A DNA stretch of 14,100 nucleotides, from assembly GCA_946478975.1 (NCBI GenBank), contig CAMLEO010000190.1, forward strand, positions 1-14,100, written 5' to 3'. The notes beneath the pieces are model-generated. The model did not search any database. It was given only the letters and a program-made list of their open reading frames with translations, and was not told the DNA's origin. The translations under genes were made by a program, and so were the position numbers. This DNA comes from an uncultured Steroidobacter sp. Its GTDB lineage: Bacteria; Pseudomonadota; Gammaproteobacteria; Steroidobacterales; Steroidobacteraceae. Positions 1 through 6,280 of the stretch are shown in pieces. Numbering within the stretch: the stretch's first letter is position 1; each line of letters opens with the position of its first letter.

Positions 1-516
1 GTGAGTCGCATAGATCCTCTTCTGCCGCAGCTCGGGCGGACGAATCTTCGGCTCGGCATCACCCAACCGGACGAAGGAATCTACGATCACTGCACGCTCG
101 ACGCGCTCCGGGTGATGCGCACACATATGTAACACTCGCCCGCCGCCAAAGCTGTGACCAACCAGCGCCGGTCGCTCGAATCGCGCATGCTCGATCACAG
201 CGAGTAGATCGCGCGAGTAGTTCTCGTCGGTGTACTCGGGGCGGCCGCCACTGTCGCCCATGCCGCTGAAATCGAGCGCCGCGACTCGGTAACGCTCGAT
301 CAAGAATGGCGCGATGAAGCTCCACCAGCGCGCGTGAGCACGAAAGCCATGAGCCAGCAGCAGGCCCGGTTTGTGAATTTCGTGCGCGTTCCAACTCAGG
401 TAGTGAAGGACTGTGCCGTCTGCATCCACATAATTGGACTCGCACGGCGCCGCCAGTGCTCGCGTGAACCATTCCGGCGGCAGGAACGATTGATCCAGTT
501 GCGTCGCTTCGCTCAT
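1..516 (-). CDS. Alpha/beta hydrolase, N-terminal 172 residues (runs off left edge)
   Basis: Reading the minus strand from the ATG at 516-514 gives an uninterrupted frame to base 1, so the gene is cut by the window edge and lacks its C-terminus. The product is an alpha/beta-hydrolase fold enzyme. The oxyanion-loop motif LLLAHGF lies at about residues 52-58, a DFSGMGDS strand-loop at 82-89, and the nucleophile elbow GHSFGG at 120-125 with Ser122 as predicted nucleophile. The acid and His of the triad would lie beyond the edge. No signal peptide is visible, so it is probably cytoplasmic. Its start codon shares one base with the stop of the upstream Nudix gene (TGATG), suggesting translational coupling in a two-gene unit. 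The substrate cannot be told from sequence; esterase, epoxide hydrolase or C-C hydrolase are all possible. Confidence 0.85.
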   Translation of the reverse strand, partial: MSEATQLDQSFLPPEWFTRALAAPCESNYVDADGTVLHYLSWNAHEIHKPGLLLAHGFRAHARWWSFIAPFLIERYRVAALDFSGMGDSGGRPEYTDENYSRDLLAVIEHARFERPALVGHSFGGGRVLHMCAHHPERVERAVIVDSFVRLGDAEPKIRPPELRQKRIYATH

Positions 517-1130
517 CAATCGAACTCAGTCGGCAGCGACCGGTTGAGATGATGCTGATACACCCTACGGATCTGCTCCTCGGTGGTGCGGCCGGTGGAC
601 AGCTCCGGCAGCCTGTCGACCGGAAAGAACTCCACCGCGGTGGTTTCGTAACTGGTGCGGAAATCGCCGCCGGTGATCTCACAAATAAAAAACAGCTTCC
701 AGACGTGGAACAGGTAGGCGGGATGATTGTGCTTGTTCCTATCGAAGACTGCGGCGAGCTTGACAGCCCGCGCCGTGAAACCCGATTCCTGCTCGATTTC
801 TTTTTCCACCGCCTGAGTCGGCGTGTCGTTTACGTCGGCCCAGCCGCCGGGCAGCGTCCACTTGCCGTCGACGCGCTCTTTGACCATCAACACCTGATCG
901 CCGCGAAACACTGCACCTCGTACGTCGCACTTCGGCGTGGCGTAACCGTCTTCGACCAGCCAGGCCGCGCGCAGCTGATCCGGCGTCATGTTCGATTCCA
1001 GCGCCAGCAGCTCGCCCGCAATCTGCGCCATCTCGCGATAGCGCTCGCGATCGTATTCCTCTTGGGTGAAATGCAGACCGGTTTGCGACAACGCCAGCAG
1101 CCGACGCGACAGATCGAGCAATGAAGCCAT
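516..1130 (-). CDS. Nudix hydrolase with Nudix_N-type N-terminal domain
   Basis: A 204-residue protein predicted to hydrolyse a nucleoside diphosphate linked to another moiety, such as a sugar, ADP-ribose or choline. Residues 1-60 (MASLLDLSRRLLALSQ, then EEYDRERY) form the helical domain typical of Nudix_N proteins. The Nudix fold follows, with the box at about 96-118 (GGWADVNDTPTQAVEKE, then IEQESGF). The box is slightly off consensus: Lys110 for Arg, Asp102 for the early Glu, and Gln114 for the first Glu of the EE pair; Glu111 and Glu115 are kept. I start at the ATG at 1130 because family similarity begins there. The frame stays open to an ATG at 1274, but those extra 48 residues look like untranslated leader. 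The stop overlaps the alpha/beta-hydrolase start by one base. It is divergent from the transporter gene across about 156 bases. Confidence 0.85.
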   Translation of the reverse strand: MASLLDLSRRLLALSQTGLHFTQEEYDRERYREMAQIAGELLALESNMTPDQLRAAWLVEDGYATPKCDVRGAVFRGDQVLMVKERVDGKWTLPGGWADVNDTPTQAVEKEIEQESGFTARAVKLAAVFDRNKHNHPAYLFHVWKLFFICEITGGDFRTSYETTAVEFFPVDRLPELSTGRTTEEQIRRVYQHHLNRSLPTEFD

Positions 1131-1286
1131 GGAGCGTCCGGGAATGACCAGAAGAGCCGAAGCTTCTCGCGCGGCGGCCATCCATGCAACTTGAGAAACA
1201 CTGACATGAACACTTGCGCCCGTCGGTGTGCTCCGGCGAGGATGCAAGGGCACGATCACTCCCGCCGCTAGCACTGTTTCACTTCA

Positions 1287-2249
1287 ATGAACGACTCCGC
1301 ACGCGCGAGCTCGCTCGCGCCCGCCGCGCCTCGCATCGATGGGCGAGGCCTTGCTGCTTCGGTCTCGGCATTCCTGATCTGGGGAATGCTGCCGCTGTAC
1401 TTGAAAGTGTTGCAAATGGTGCCGGTCCTGCAGTTGACGGCGCACCGTGTAGCGTGGGGATTTTTGTTCGGCTTCGGCTGGCTGCTCGTTCGCGGCGAAG
1501 CCCGGCAGATGACGCGTGCCCTTGCCGATCCGCAGACTCGGCCGAAACTGTTCATCACAGCCGCACTGATCGCGATCAACTGGGGCATCTTCATGTGGGG
1601 CACGGCCAACCACCACGTGGTGGAAGTGAGCCTCGGCTATTTCATCGCGCCTCTATTGAATGTGGCGCTCGGCGTGGTCGTGTTTCGTGAACGTTTGAAC
1701 CGTGCGCAGGCGATTGCTGTGGCGATCGCCGCCGCCGGCGTGATCTATCTCACCTGGTCGGCGGGGCGCCCGCCCTGGCTGTCGATCTGGTTGGGATTGA
1801 GCTTTGCGTTGTACGGGCTGGTGCGCAAGATCGCGAAGGTGGAAGCGCTGCCCGGTTTCGCCGGCGAAACGTTGCTGCTGTTTCCATTCGCGATGGGTTA
1901 CATCCTGTGGTCGGAGCTGAGCGGCCACGGCGTGATGACCGAAGTTGGCTGGGGCCTCGATGCCATGCTGTTGCTCGGCGGGCCAGTCACTGCAGTTCCG
2001 TTGGTGTTGTTCGCCGTCGGCGCGCGACGCATTCCGCTGTCGACGGTCGGGCTGCTCCAATACATCGCACCGACGATGCAGCTGCTGACCGCCGTCTTCC
2101 TGTTTCATGAGTCGTTCTCGACCGCTCGCATCGTGGGCTTCTCGATGATCTGGGCGGCACTGGCCATTTACGGCGCCGATGGCTTGCTGGCCGGGCGCCG
2201 GGTCACAGAAACCGGCCCACGTAAATCGGCCCACATAAATCGGCATTGA
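1287..2249 (+). CDS. rarD: RarD-like EamA/DMT-superfamily transporter
   Basis: A 320-residue inner-membrane protein of the drug/metabolite transporter superfamily, RarD type. About ten hydrophobic segments are visible, beginning with LAASVSAFLIWGMLPLYLKVL (about 23-43). RarD-like landmarks include the HRVAWGFLF helix, INWGIFMWGTANHHVVEVSLGYFI in the middle, and LLQYIAPTMQLLTAVFLFHE near the end, with two EamA repeats. The first RarD was linked to chloramphenicol resistance; the true substrate of most members is unknown, so export of a small metabolite is the safest statement. There is no convincing Shine-Dalgarno before the ATG. The last codons overlap a tandem repeat, and the stop codon lies inside a TTGACA sequence that may be the -35 of the arginine operon. 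It is the only gene between the minus-strand pair and argR. Confidence 0.85.
   Translation: MNDSARASSLAPAAPRIDGRGLAASVSAFLIWGMLPLYLKVLQMVPVLQLTAHRVAWGFLFGFGWLLVRGEARQMTRALADPQTRPKLFITAALIAINWGIFMWGTANHHVVEVSLGYFIAPLLNVALGVVVFRERLNRAQAIAVAIAAAGVIYLTWSAGRPPWLSIWLGLSFALYGLVRKIAKVEALPGFAGETLLLFPFAMGYILWSELSGHGVMTEVGWGLDAMLLLGGPVTAVPLVLFAVGARRIPLSTVGLLQYIAPTMQLLTAVFLFHESFSTARIVGFSMIWAALAIYGADGLLAGRRVTETGPRKSAHINRH
2213..2244 (+). repeat. 14-bp tandem duplication at the end of rarD
   Basis: CGGCCCACGTAAAT (2213-2226) is followed directly by CGGCCCACATAAAT (2227-2240) and a partial third copy CGGC (2241-2244). There is one mismatch between the full copies. The unit is not a multiple of three, so it changes the reading frame of the transporter's last residues, giving the tail GPRKSAHINRH. 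Confidence 0.75.
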
Positions 2250-2274
2250 CAGTCTCTGCATAATTATGCACCAT
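2246..2274 (+). promoter_or_regulatory. Probable sigma70 promoter of the arginine operon
   Basis: A perfect -35 hexamer TTGACA is at 2246-2251, overlapping the rarD stop. With a 17-base spacer the -10 would be CACCAT (2269-2274), a weak match keeping the important A and final T. The spacer is almost filled by the first ARG box, which fits repression by steric blocking. The -35 is clear; the -10 assignment is uncertain. Confidence 0.5.
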
Positions 2275-2293
2275 GCGCGCCTTTTTATGCATA
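2255..2293 (+). promoter_or_regulatory. Double ARG box (ArgR operator)
   Basis: The core TGCATAATTATGCA (2257-2270) is a perfect 14-bp palindrome with the TGNAT-N4-ATNCA layout of ARG boxes. A second ATGCA half-site at 2287-2291 is exactly 21 bp downstream of the first ATGCA (2266-2270). That matches two 18-bp boxes (2255-2272 and 2276-2293) separated by 3 bp, the standard hexameric-ArgR operator layout in E. coli. The left half of box 2 (CGCCT at 2278-2282) is degenerate. It lies just before argR and the arginine genes, so autoregulation plus operon repression is the likely role. Confidence 0.75.
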
Positions 2294-2321
2294 AGGGCGA
2301 ACGGGCAGCTTTTCCTTAGCT

Positions 2322-2327
2322 GGAGGG
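2322..2327 (+). promoter_or_regulatory. Ribosome binding site deciding the argR start
   Basis: GGAGGG sits 11 bases before the ATG at 2339. It supports that start over the upstream in-frame ATG at 2273, which lies inside the operator. Confidence 0.65.
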
Positions 2328-2338
2328 CGCACTCGAAA

Positions 2339-2794
2339 ATGGCAGCAGAGATCCATCAATCCGTGGCACGCCGCGCGGCCATCCTCCGAATCCTCGGAGA
2401 GAGCACCGTGCGCAACCAGGATGAGCTGGTGAAAGTGCTGCGCAAAGAAGGATTTGAGGCCACTCAGTCGAGCGTCAGCCGCGACCTGCGCGAGCTCGGC
2501 GTGGCCAAAGCGGGCGACCGCTACATCGTCCCTTCCCAGGATGCCGCAGCGACCACGAACCCGTTCACCGCCGTGTCGAGGTTCGTCACCGAGATCAAGA
2601 CTGCGGGCACGTCGCTGACTGTGGTCAAGACGACCACCGGCACGGCGCAAAGTGTCGCCGTCGCCATCGACAGCTCCGAGTGGCCGGAAGTGGTCGGCAC
2701 GATCTCCGGTGACGACACGATCTTCATCGCCACCGATGAAGCGAAGGATCAAAAGAAGCTGCGCGAGCGGCTTCGCGGAATTTTTGGTTTGTAA
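2339..2794 (+). CDS. argR: Arginine repressor ArgR
   Basis: A 151-residue arginine-responsive repressor. The N-terminal winged-helix domain (about 1-70) carries the recognition segment TQSSVSRDLRELGV. The C-terminal oligomerisation and arginine-binding domain ends with VVGTISGDDTIFIAT, containing the GDDT aspartates that contact arginine and hold the hexamer together in this family. Length agrees with family members (about 150-160). I start at ATG 2339 because of the strong SD and because homology begins there; a frame-open ATG at 2273 would add 22 unconserved residues and put the operator inside the gene. It is the first gene of the arginine operon, 15 bases before argG, and probably represses its own operon through the double ARG box when arginine is abundant. 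Confidence 0.93.
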   Translation: MAAEIHQSVARRAAILRILGESTVRNQDELVKVLRKEGFEATQSSVSRDLRELGVAKAGDRYIVPSQDAAATTNPFTAVSRFVTEIKTAGTSLTVVKTTTGTAQSVAVAIDSSEWPEVVGTISGDDTIFIATDEAKDQKKLRERLRGIFGL

Positions 2795-2809
2795 CTGCAC
2801 GCACTACCC

Positions 2810-4042
2810 ATGAGCACAACTCTTCCTCCCGGCAACGAGCCGATCCTGCTGGCCTTTTCTGGCGGTCTCGACACCTCCTTCCTGGTGCCGTGGCTGTCGG
2901 AGAACTACAAGCGGCCGATCATCACCGTGACCGTCGACACCGGCGGCATCGATGCGGACGCCGCGAAGGTCCTCGATCAGCGCGCACGTGCGCTGGGTGC
3001 GAAAGATCACATCCTGGTGGAAGCGAAGAAGGATTACTTCGAGCAGGTGATCAAGTACCTGATCATGGGCAACGTGAAGCGCGGCCAGATGTATCCGCTG
3101 TGCGTCGGCGCCGAGCGCGTCATGCAAGCACAGACCATCGCTGAGTACGCTCGCAAGCTCGGCACCAAAGTCGTCGCTCACGGCTGCACCGCCGCCGGCA
3201 ACGATCAAGTGCGATTCGAAGTCGCGCTTCGCACGCTCGCGCCTGAGCTGACGATTCTCGCGCCGGTGCGCGACCAGGCGTTCAAGCGTCCCGATCAGCT
3301 GAAGTATCTGCAGGATCGCAATCTCACGATTCCTCCGTACGGCGCGGCTTACTCCGTGAACCGCGGCCTGTGGGGCGTGACGATCGGCGGCAAAGAAACA
3401 TTGACCTCCGACGGCAGCATTCCCGATCACGCGTGGGTGCTGTCGAAGGATGCGTTCTCGAATCCGCAGCCGGCGGAGCTGCACACCATCGGCTTCGACA
3501 AAGGCCTGCCGAGCAGCCTCGACGGCGTGAAGCTCGACCCGGTGAGCGTGATCGAGACGCTCGAAACCATCGGCGCGAAATTCGGCGTCGGCCGGGGCAT
3601 TCACCTGGGCGACACCATCATCGGCACCAAGGGCCGCGTCGCGTTCGAAGCGCCGGCGGCGGAAGTGCTGATCAGCGCGCATCGCGAGCTGGAAAAGCTG
3701 GTGATGACCGGCCGTCAGCAACGCATCAAGGAAATGTTGTCCGGTCCGTACGGCGACCTGGTGCATGAAGGCCAGCACCTCGATCCGGTGTGCCGTGACA
3801 TGGAGGCGCTGTTCGTGAATTCGCAGGCGCGCGTCAGCGGCGAAGTGAAGGTGCAGTACCGCCCCGGCAACGCGTTTGTCGCCGGCGTGACATCGCCGTA
3901 CTCCATCATGGCTGCCTCCAAGGGCGTCTATGGTGAAGCCGCCGGCGAGTGGACTGCGGCCGATGCACTCGGCTTCTCGAAAATGGTCGGTCTGCCGGGA
4001 ATGTTTTGGACGCGCGCCGGTCATACGACGCCCAAGGGTTGA
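2810..4042 (+). CDS. argG: Argininosuccinate synthase
   Basis: A 410-residue cytoplasmic enzyme joining citrulline and aspartate with ATP, giving argininosuccinate, AMP and PPi: the penultimate step of arginine synthesis. The N-terminal PP-loop is LLAFSGGLDTSFLV (about residues 13-26; SGGLDTS binds ATP). Other landmarks are TVDTGGIDADA, VAHGCTAAGNDQVRFE (citrulline/aspartate-binding region), and the segment from PPYGAAYSVNRGLWG to DGSIPDHAW. Length fits the family. It follows argR by 15 bases and precedes the unrecognised P-loop gene by 39. In many bacteria argG is separate from the early genes; here it leads the structural genes. Strongly supported. Confidence 0.96.
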   Translation: MSTTLPPGNEPILLAFSGGLDTSFLVPWLSENYKRPIITVTVDTGGIDADAAKVLDQRARALGAKDHILVEAKKDYFEQVIKYLIMGNVKRGQMYPLCVGAERVMQAQTIAEYARKLGTKVVAHGCTAAGNDQVRFEVALRTLAPELTILAPVRDQAFKRPDQLKYLQDRNLTIPPYGAAYSVNRGLWGVTIGGKETLTSDGSIPDHAWVLSKDAFSNPQPAELHTIGFDKGLPSSLDGVKLDPVSVIETLETIGAKFGVGRGIHLGDTIIGTKGRVAFEAPAAEVLISAHRELEKLVMTGRQQRIKEMLSGPYGDLVHEGQHLDPVCRDMEALFVNSQARVSGEVKVQYRPGNAFVAGVTSPYSIMAASKGVYGEAAGEWTAADALGFSKMVGLPGMFWTRAGHTTPKG

Positions 4043-4081
4043 GTTCGTTTCTTTTTAGCTTACAGGTGATCGCACACTGCC

Positions 4082-5161
4082 ATGAAAACCGTTGTCGTCG
4101 ATAAGGTCGCTTCCATCACCCAGGCGCTCAATCTGGGGCATGAGCTGCGCGTCGCCACCACCGACATTCCCTGCGAGGAAGGCGTCGTGCTGGTGGTCGA
4201 AATCCTCAACAACAAATCGACGTACAACACCCTGGAGCTGACCAGCGGCCGCATGGCCAAGGTCGCGAAGGGTGACGTGATCGTCGGCGCGCTCGGCCAT
4301 CGCCAGGCGCTGTTCGGCTATTCCGGCCACTTGCCGGAAGTCGTGAAGGAAGGCGACATCATCCAGGTGTTGAACATCGGCGGCGTGCTCGGCATCTGCG
4401 ACTCGGTGAACCCGGAGAAAGGCCGGCCGTTCGACGCCAAGGTGATCGGCGTGGTGCTGACGTTCCCGTATCTCGGCGAACGTATCGGTGTGCCGGCGCG
4501 CGTGGGCTATCGACGTCTCGATTACAACATCACGGTCAACACTCGCAACGTGCCCGTCGTCGCGCTTGCCGGCACCTGCATGGAAGCCGGCAAGACTGCG
4601 GCTGCGTGCGCCATCGTCGCTCGCATGCGTCATCGCGGCTTGAACGTGCATGCGTTCAAGGCGACTGGTGTTTCTTTGCGTCGTGACATTCTCGCGATGG
4701 AAGACGCCGGCGCGCGCAAGAGCATGATCTTCACCGACCTCGGCGTCGTCACGACGACGGCAAAGACCGGCCCGGCGATTACGCGCGCGCTGCTCACTGA
4801 AATGTCACAAGGCGAGCCGGACGTGATCGTGTTCGAGCTGGGCGACGGCATTCTCGGCGCGTACGGCGTCGAAGCGATCTTGTCGGCATCGGACATTCGC
4901 GCCACGTTGACTTCAGTTGTGCTGTCCGCGAACGATCCGGTCGCTGCGTGGGGCGGCGTGAAGCTGCTGCGCGAACAGTTCGGCATCGAGCCGACGGTCG
5001 TAACCGGCCCGGCCACCGACAACGCGGTCGGCGTGAACATCATTCGTGACAAGTTCGGCGTGGCCGCGTTCAACGCGATCACCGACGGTGCGGCGCTGGG
5101 CGACTGCGTGATCGACGCGTTGAAGCTGAAGCCGCGAGTGCAGACGGAAGCAGTGGAATGA
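4082..5161 (+). CDS. Unrecognised two-domain P-loop protein inside the arginine operon
   Basis: I cannot name this 359-residue protein. It is not any classical Arg enzyme. Residues 1-155 form a glycine- and valine-rich, probably beta-rich domain with the landmark DVIVGALGHRQALFGYSGHL (65-84) and VLNIGGVLGICDS (96-108). Residues 158-359 look like a SIMIBI-type P-loop NTPase: strand VVALA, Walker A GTCMEAGKT (164-172, Lys171), then HAFKATGVS (190-198), resembling the KP/TG segment of dethiobiotin synthetase and DUF1611-type proteins, and a Walker-B-like DVIVFELGDGI (247-257). No GNAT acetyl-CoA motif, signal peptide or membrane segment is seen. AGGTGA (4064-4069) is the likely SD. Its end overlaps argC by four bases (ATGA), so it is translationally coupled to arginine synthesis. 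By elimination it could supply an unassigned step such as glutamate N-acylation. DUF1611 membership is tentative: the N-terminal domain does not look like the usual one. Confidence 0.85.
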   Translation: MKTVVVDKVASITQALNLGHELRVATTDIPCEEGVVLVVEILNNKSTYNTLELTSGRMAKVAKGDVIVGALGHRQALFGYSGHLPEVVKEGDIIQVLNIGGVLGICDSVNPEKGRPFDAKVIGVVLTFPYLGERIGVPARVGYRRLDYNITVNTRNVPVVALAGTCMEAGKTAAACAIVARMRHRGLNVHAFKATGVSLRRDILAMEDAGARKSMIFTDLGVVTTTAKTGPAITRALLTEMSQGEPDVIVFELGDGILGAYGVEAILSASDIRATLTSVVLSANDPVAAWGGVKLLREQFGIEPTVVTGPATDNAVGVNIIRDKFGVAAFNAITDGAALGDCVIDALKLKPRVQTEAVE

Positions 5162-6222
5162 GTGAAGCAAAGGTCCCTGTCATTGTCCTGGGCGGCACCG
5201 GCTATGTGGCCGGCGAGCTGCTGCGCCTGATCGCCGCACATCCGAAGCTGGAGCTGAAAGCCGTGCTTTCGGACAGCCAGCCGGGTGAATCGGTGGCCAA
5301 GTCGTTCGCTCATCTCGCGCCCATCTATCCCGAGCTGAAATTCTCCAGCCTCGAAGCGGTCACCGAGCTGGTCGGCACGCTGCCGCAGTCGGCGATTTTG
5401 TCGGCGGCCCCGCATGGTGTCGCCGCGAAGCTCATCGATGGCCTGCTCACGGCTGCCGAAGCGAAAGGCACGAAGCCCCGCGTGATCGATATTTCGGCGG
5501 ACTATCGTTACAGCACGGCTGGCGCCTATGAAGCGGTGTACAAGCACGCGCACGGCGCTCCGAATCGCATCTCGCAGTTCAGCTGCGCGGTGCCGGAGCA
5601 TTTGAGCGCGTTGAAGACGCCGCACGTCGCGCATCCGGGTTGTTTCGCGACGGCGGTGTTGCTGTCGAGCGTGCCGATTCTGTCGTTGGGACTGGTGGAA
5701 CCCAGTTTGTTTGCCGCCGGCATCACGGGCAGCACCGGTTCGGGCCGCACGCCCTCGGCTGGCACGCATCATCCACAGCGACACAGCGACCTGTACGCGT
5801 ACAATCCGCTGTCGCATCGGCATACGCCGGAGATCACGGCGCTGGCGCAGGTCGCCTCGAACGTGGCCGCTCAGTTCAACTTCGTACCGCACTCCGGACC
5901 GTTTGCACGTGGCATTCACGTCACGGTGCAGGCGAAAGCGAAGAAGCCGATCAAGACGCCGGAATTGCTTGAAGCACTGCGCAGTTTTTATAGCGGTCGT
6001 CCGTTCGTACGTGTCGTCGCCGAGATGCCGCATGTAAAAGACGTCGCGGCGAGCAACTACGCTTTCATCAGCGGTGCCGCCAATGGCGATACGGTCGCGG
6101 TGATGTGCGCGATCGACAATCTCGTCAAGGGAGCGGCCGGCGGCGCGATGCAGTGGTTGAATCGCGTGTTCGGCTTCGAAGAAACAACCGGCCTCAGCGC
6201 CCCCGCTGCGGGCTGGACGTAA
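5158..6222 (+). CDS. argC: N-acyl-gamma-glutamyl-phosphate reductase
   Basis: A 354-residue NADPH-dependent reductase turning N-acetyl- (or N-succinyl-) glutamyl phosphate into the semialdehyde, the third step of arginine synthesis. The Rossmann nucleotide-binding loop is VLGGTGYVAGE (10-20). The catalytic cysteine is Cys162 in HPGCFATA, and the catalytic-His region is SHRHTPEI (219-226). The C-terminal family signature NLVKGAAGGAMQ is at 321-332. The substrate segment GITGSTGSGRTPSAGTHH differs from the GAYSG style of common ArgC and recalls the N-acylornithine lineages. The ATG overlaps the upstream stop (ATGA), with GGAAG (5146-5150) as SD. The acyl group carried by the substrate cannot be read from sequence. 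Confidence 0.94.
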   Translation: MSEAKVPVIVLGGTGYVAGELLRLIAAHPKLELKAVLSDSQPGESVAKSFAHLAPIYPELKFSSLEAVTELVGTLPQSAILSAAPHGVAAKLIDGLLTAAEAKGTKPRVIDISADYRYSTAGAYEAVYKHAHGAPNRISQFSCAVPEHLSALKTPHVAHPGCFATAVLLSSVPILSLGLVEPSLFAAGITGSTGSGRTPSAGTHHPQRHSDLYAYNPLSHRHTPEITALAQVASNVAAQFNFVPHSGPFARGIHVTVQAKAKKPIKTPELLEALRSFYSGRPFVRVVAEMPHVKDVAASNYAFISGAANGDTVAVMCAIDNLVKGAAGGAMQWLNRVFGFEETTGLSAPAAGWT

Positions 6223-6228
6223 TTGTCA

Positions 6229-6263
6229 CGCGGTCATCCGGCCGCAGGCCGGTTTTGACCGTG
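6229..6263. repeat. Long imperfect palindrome between argC and argD (hairpin)
   Basis: The inner stem CCGGCC (6238-6243) / GGCCGG (6247-6252) has a three-base loop. The outer stem CGGTCA (6231-6236) / TGACCG (6256-6261) extends through a G-T pair to C6229-G6263. The two stems are separated by one base on the left and three T's on the right. The base of the hairpin abuts the argD ribosome-binding region. Possible roles are partial termination, mRNA end protection or a REP-like element. A T-run of four after the inner stem gives only weak terminator character. Confidence 0.6.
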
Positions 6264-6280
6264 AGAGAAGAGAGACATTG

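Noticed and set aside
1131..1274. Upstream start for the Nudix gene adding 48 residues
   Set aside because: Family similarity begins at MASLLDLSRR (start at 1130); the extension has no recognised features.
2273..2338. Upstream ATG for argR adding 22 residues
   Set aside because: No SD, the extra residues match nothing in the family, and the start lies inside the ARG-box operator.
2804..4024. Long minus-strand open frame opposite argG (about 400 codons)
   Set aside because: Low-complexity, His/Arg/Ala-rich translation with no family features; typical antisense shadow in GC-rich DNA over a certain gene.
4630..6033. Minus-strand open frame of about 467 codons opposite the P-loop gene and argC
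   Set aside because: Arg/Gln-rich in one part and Ser/Thr-rich in another, no domain signs, overlaps two coupled genes on the plus strand.
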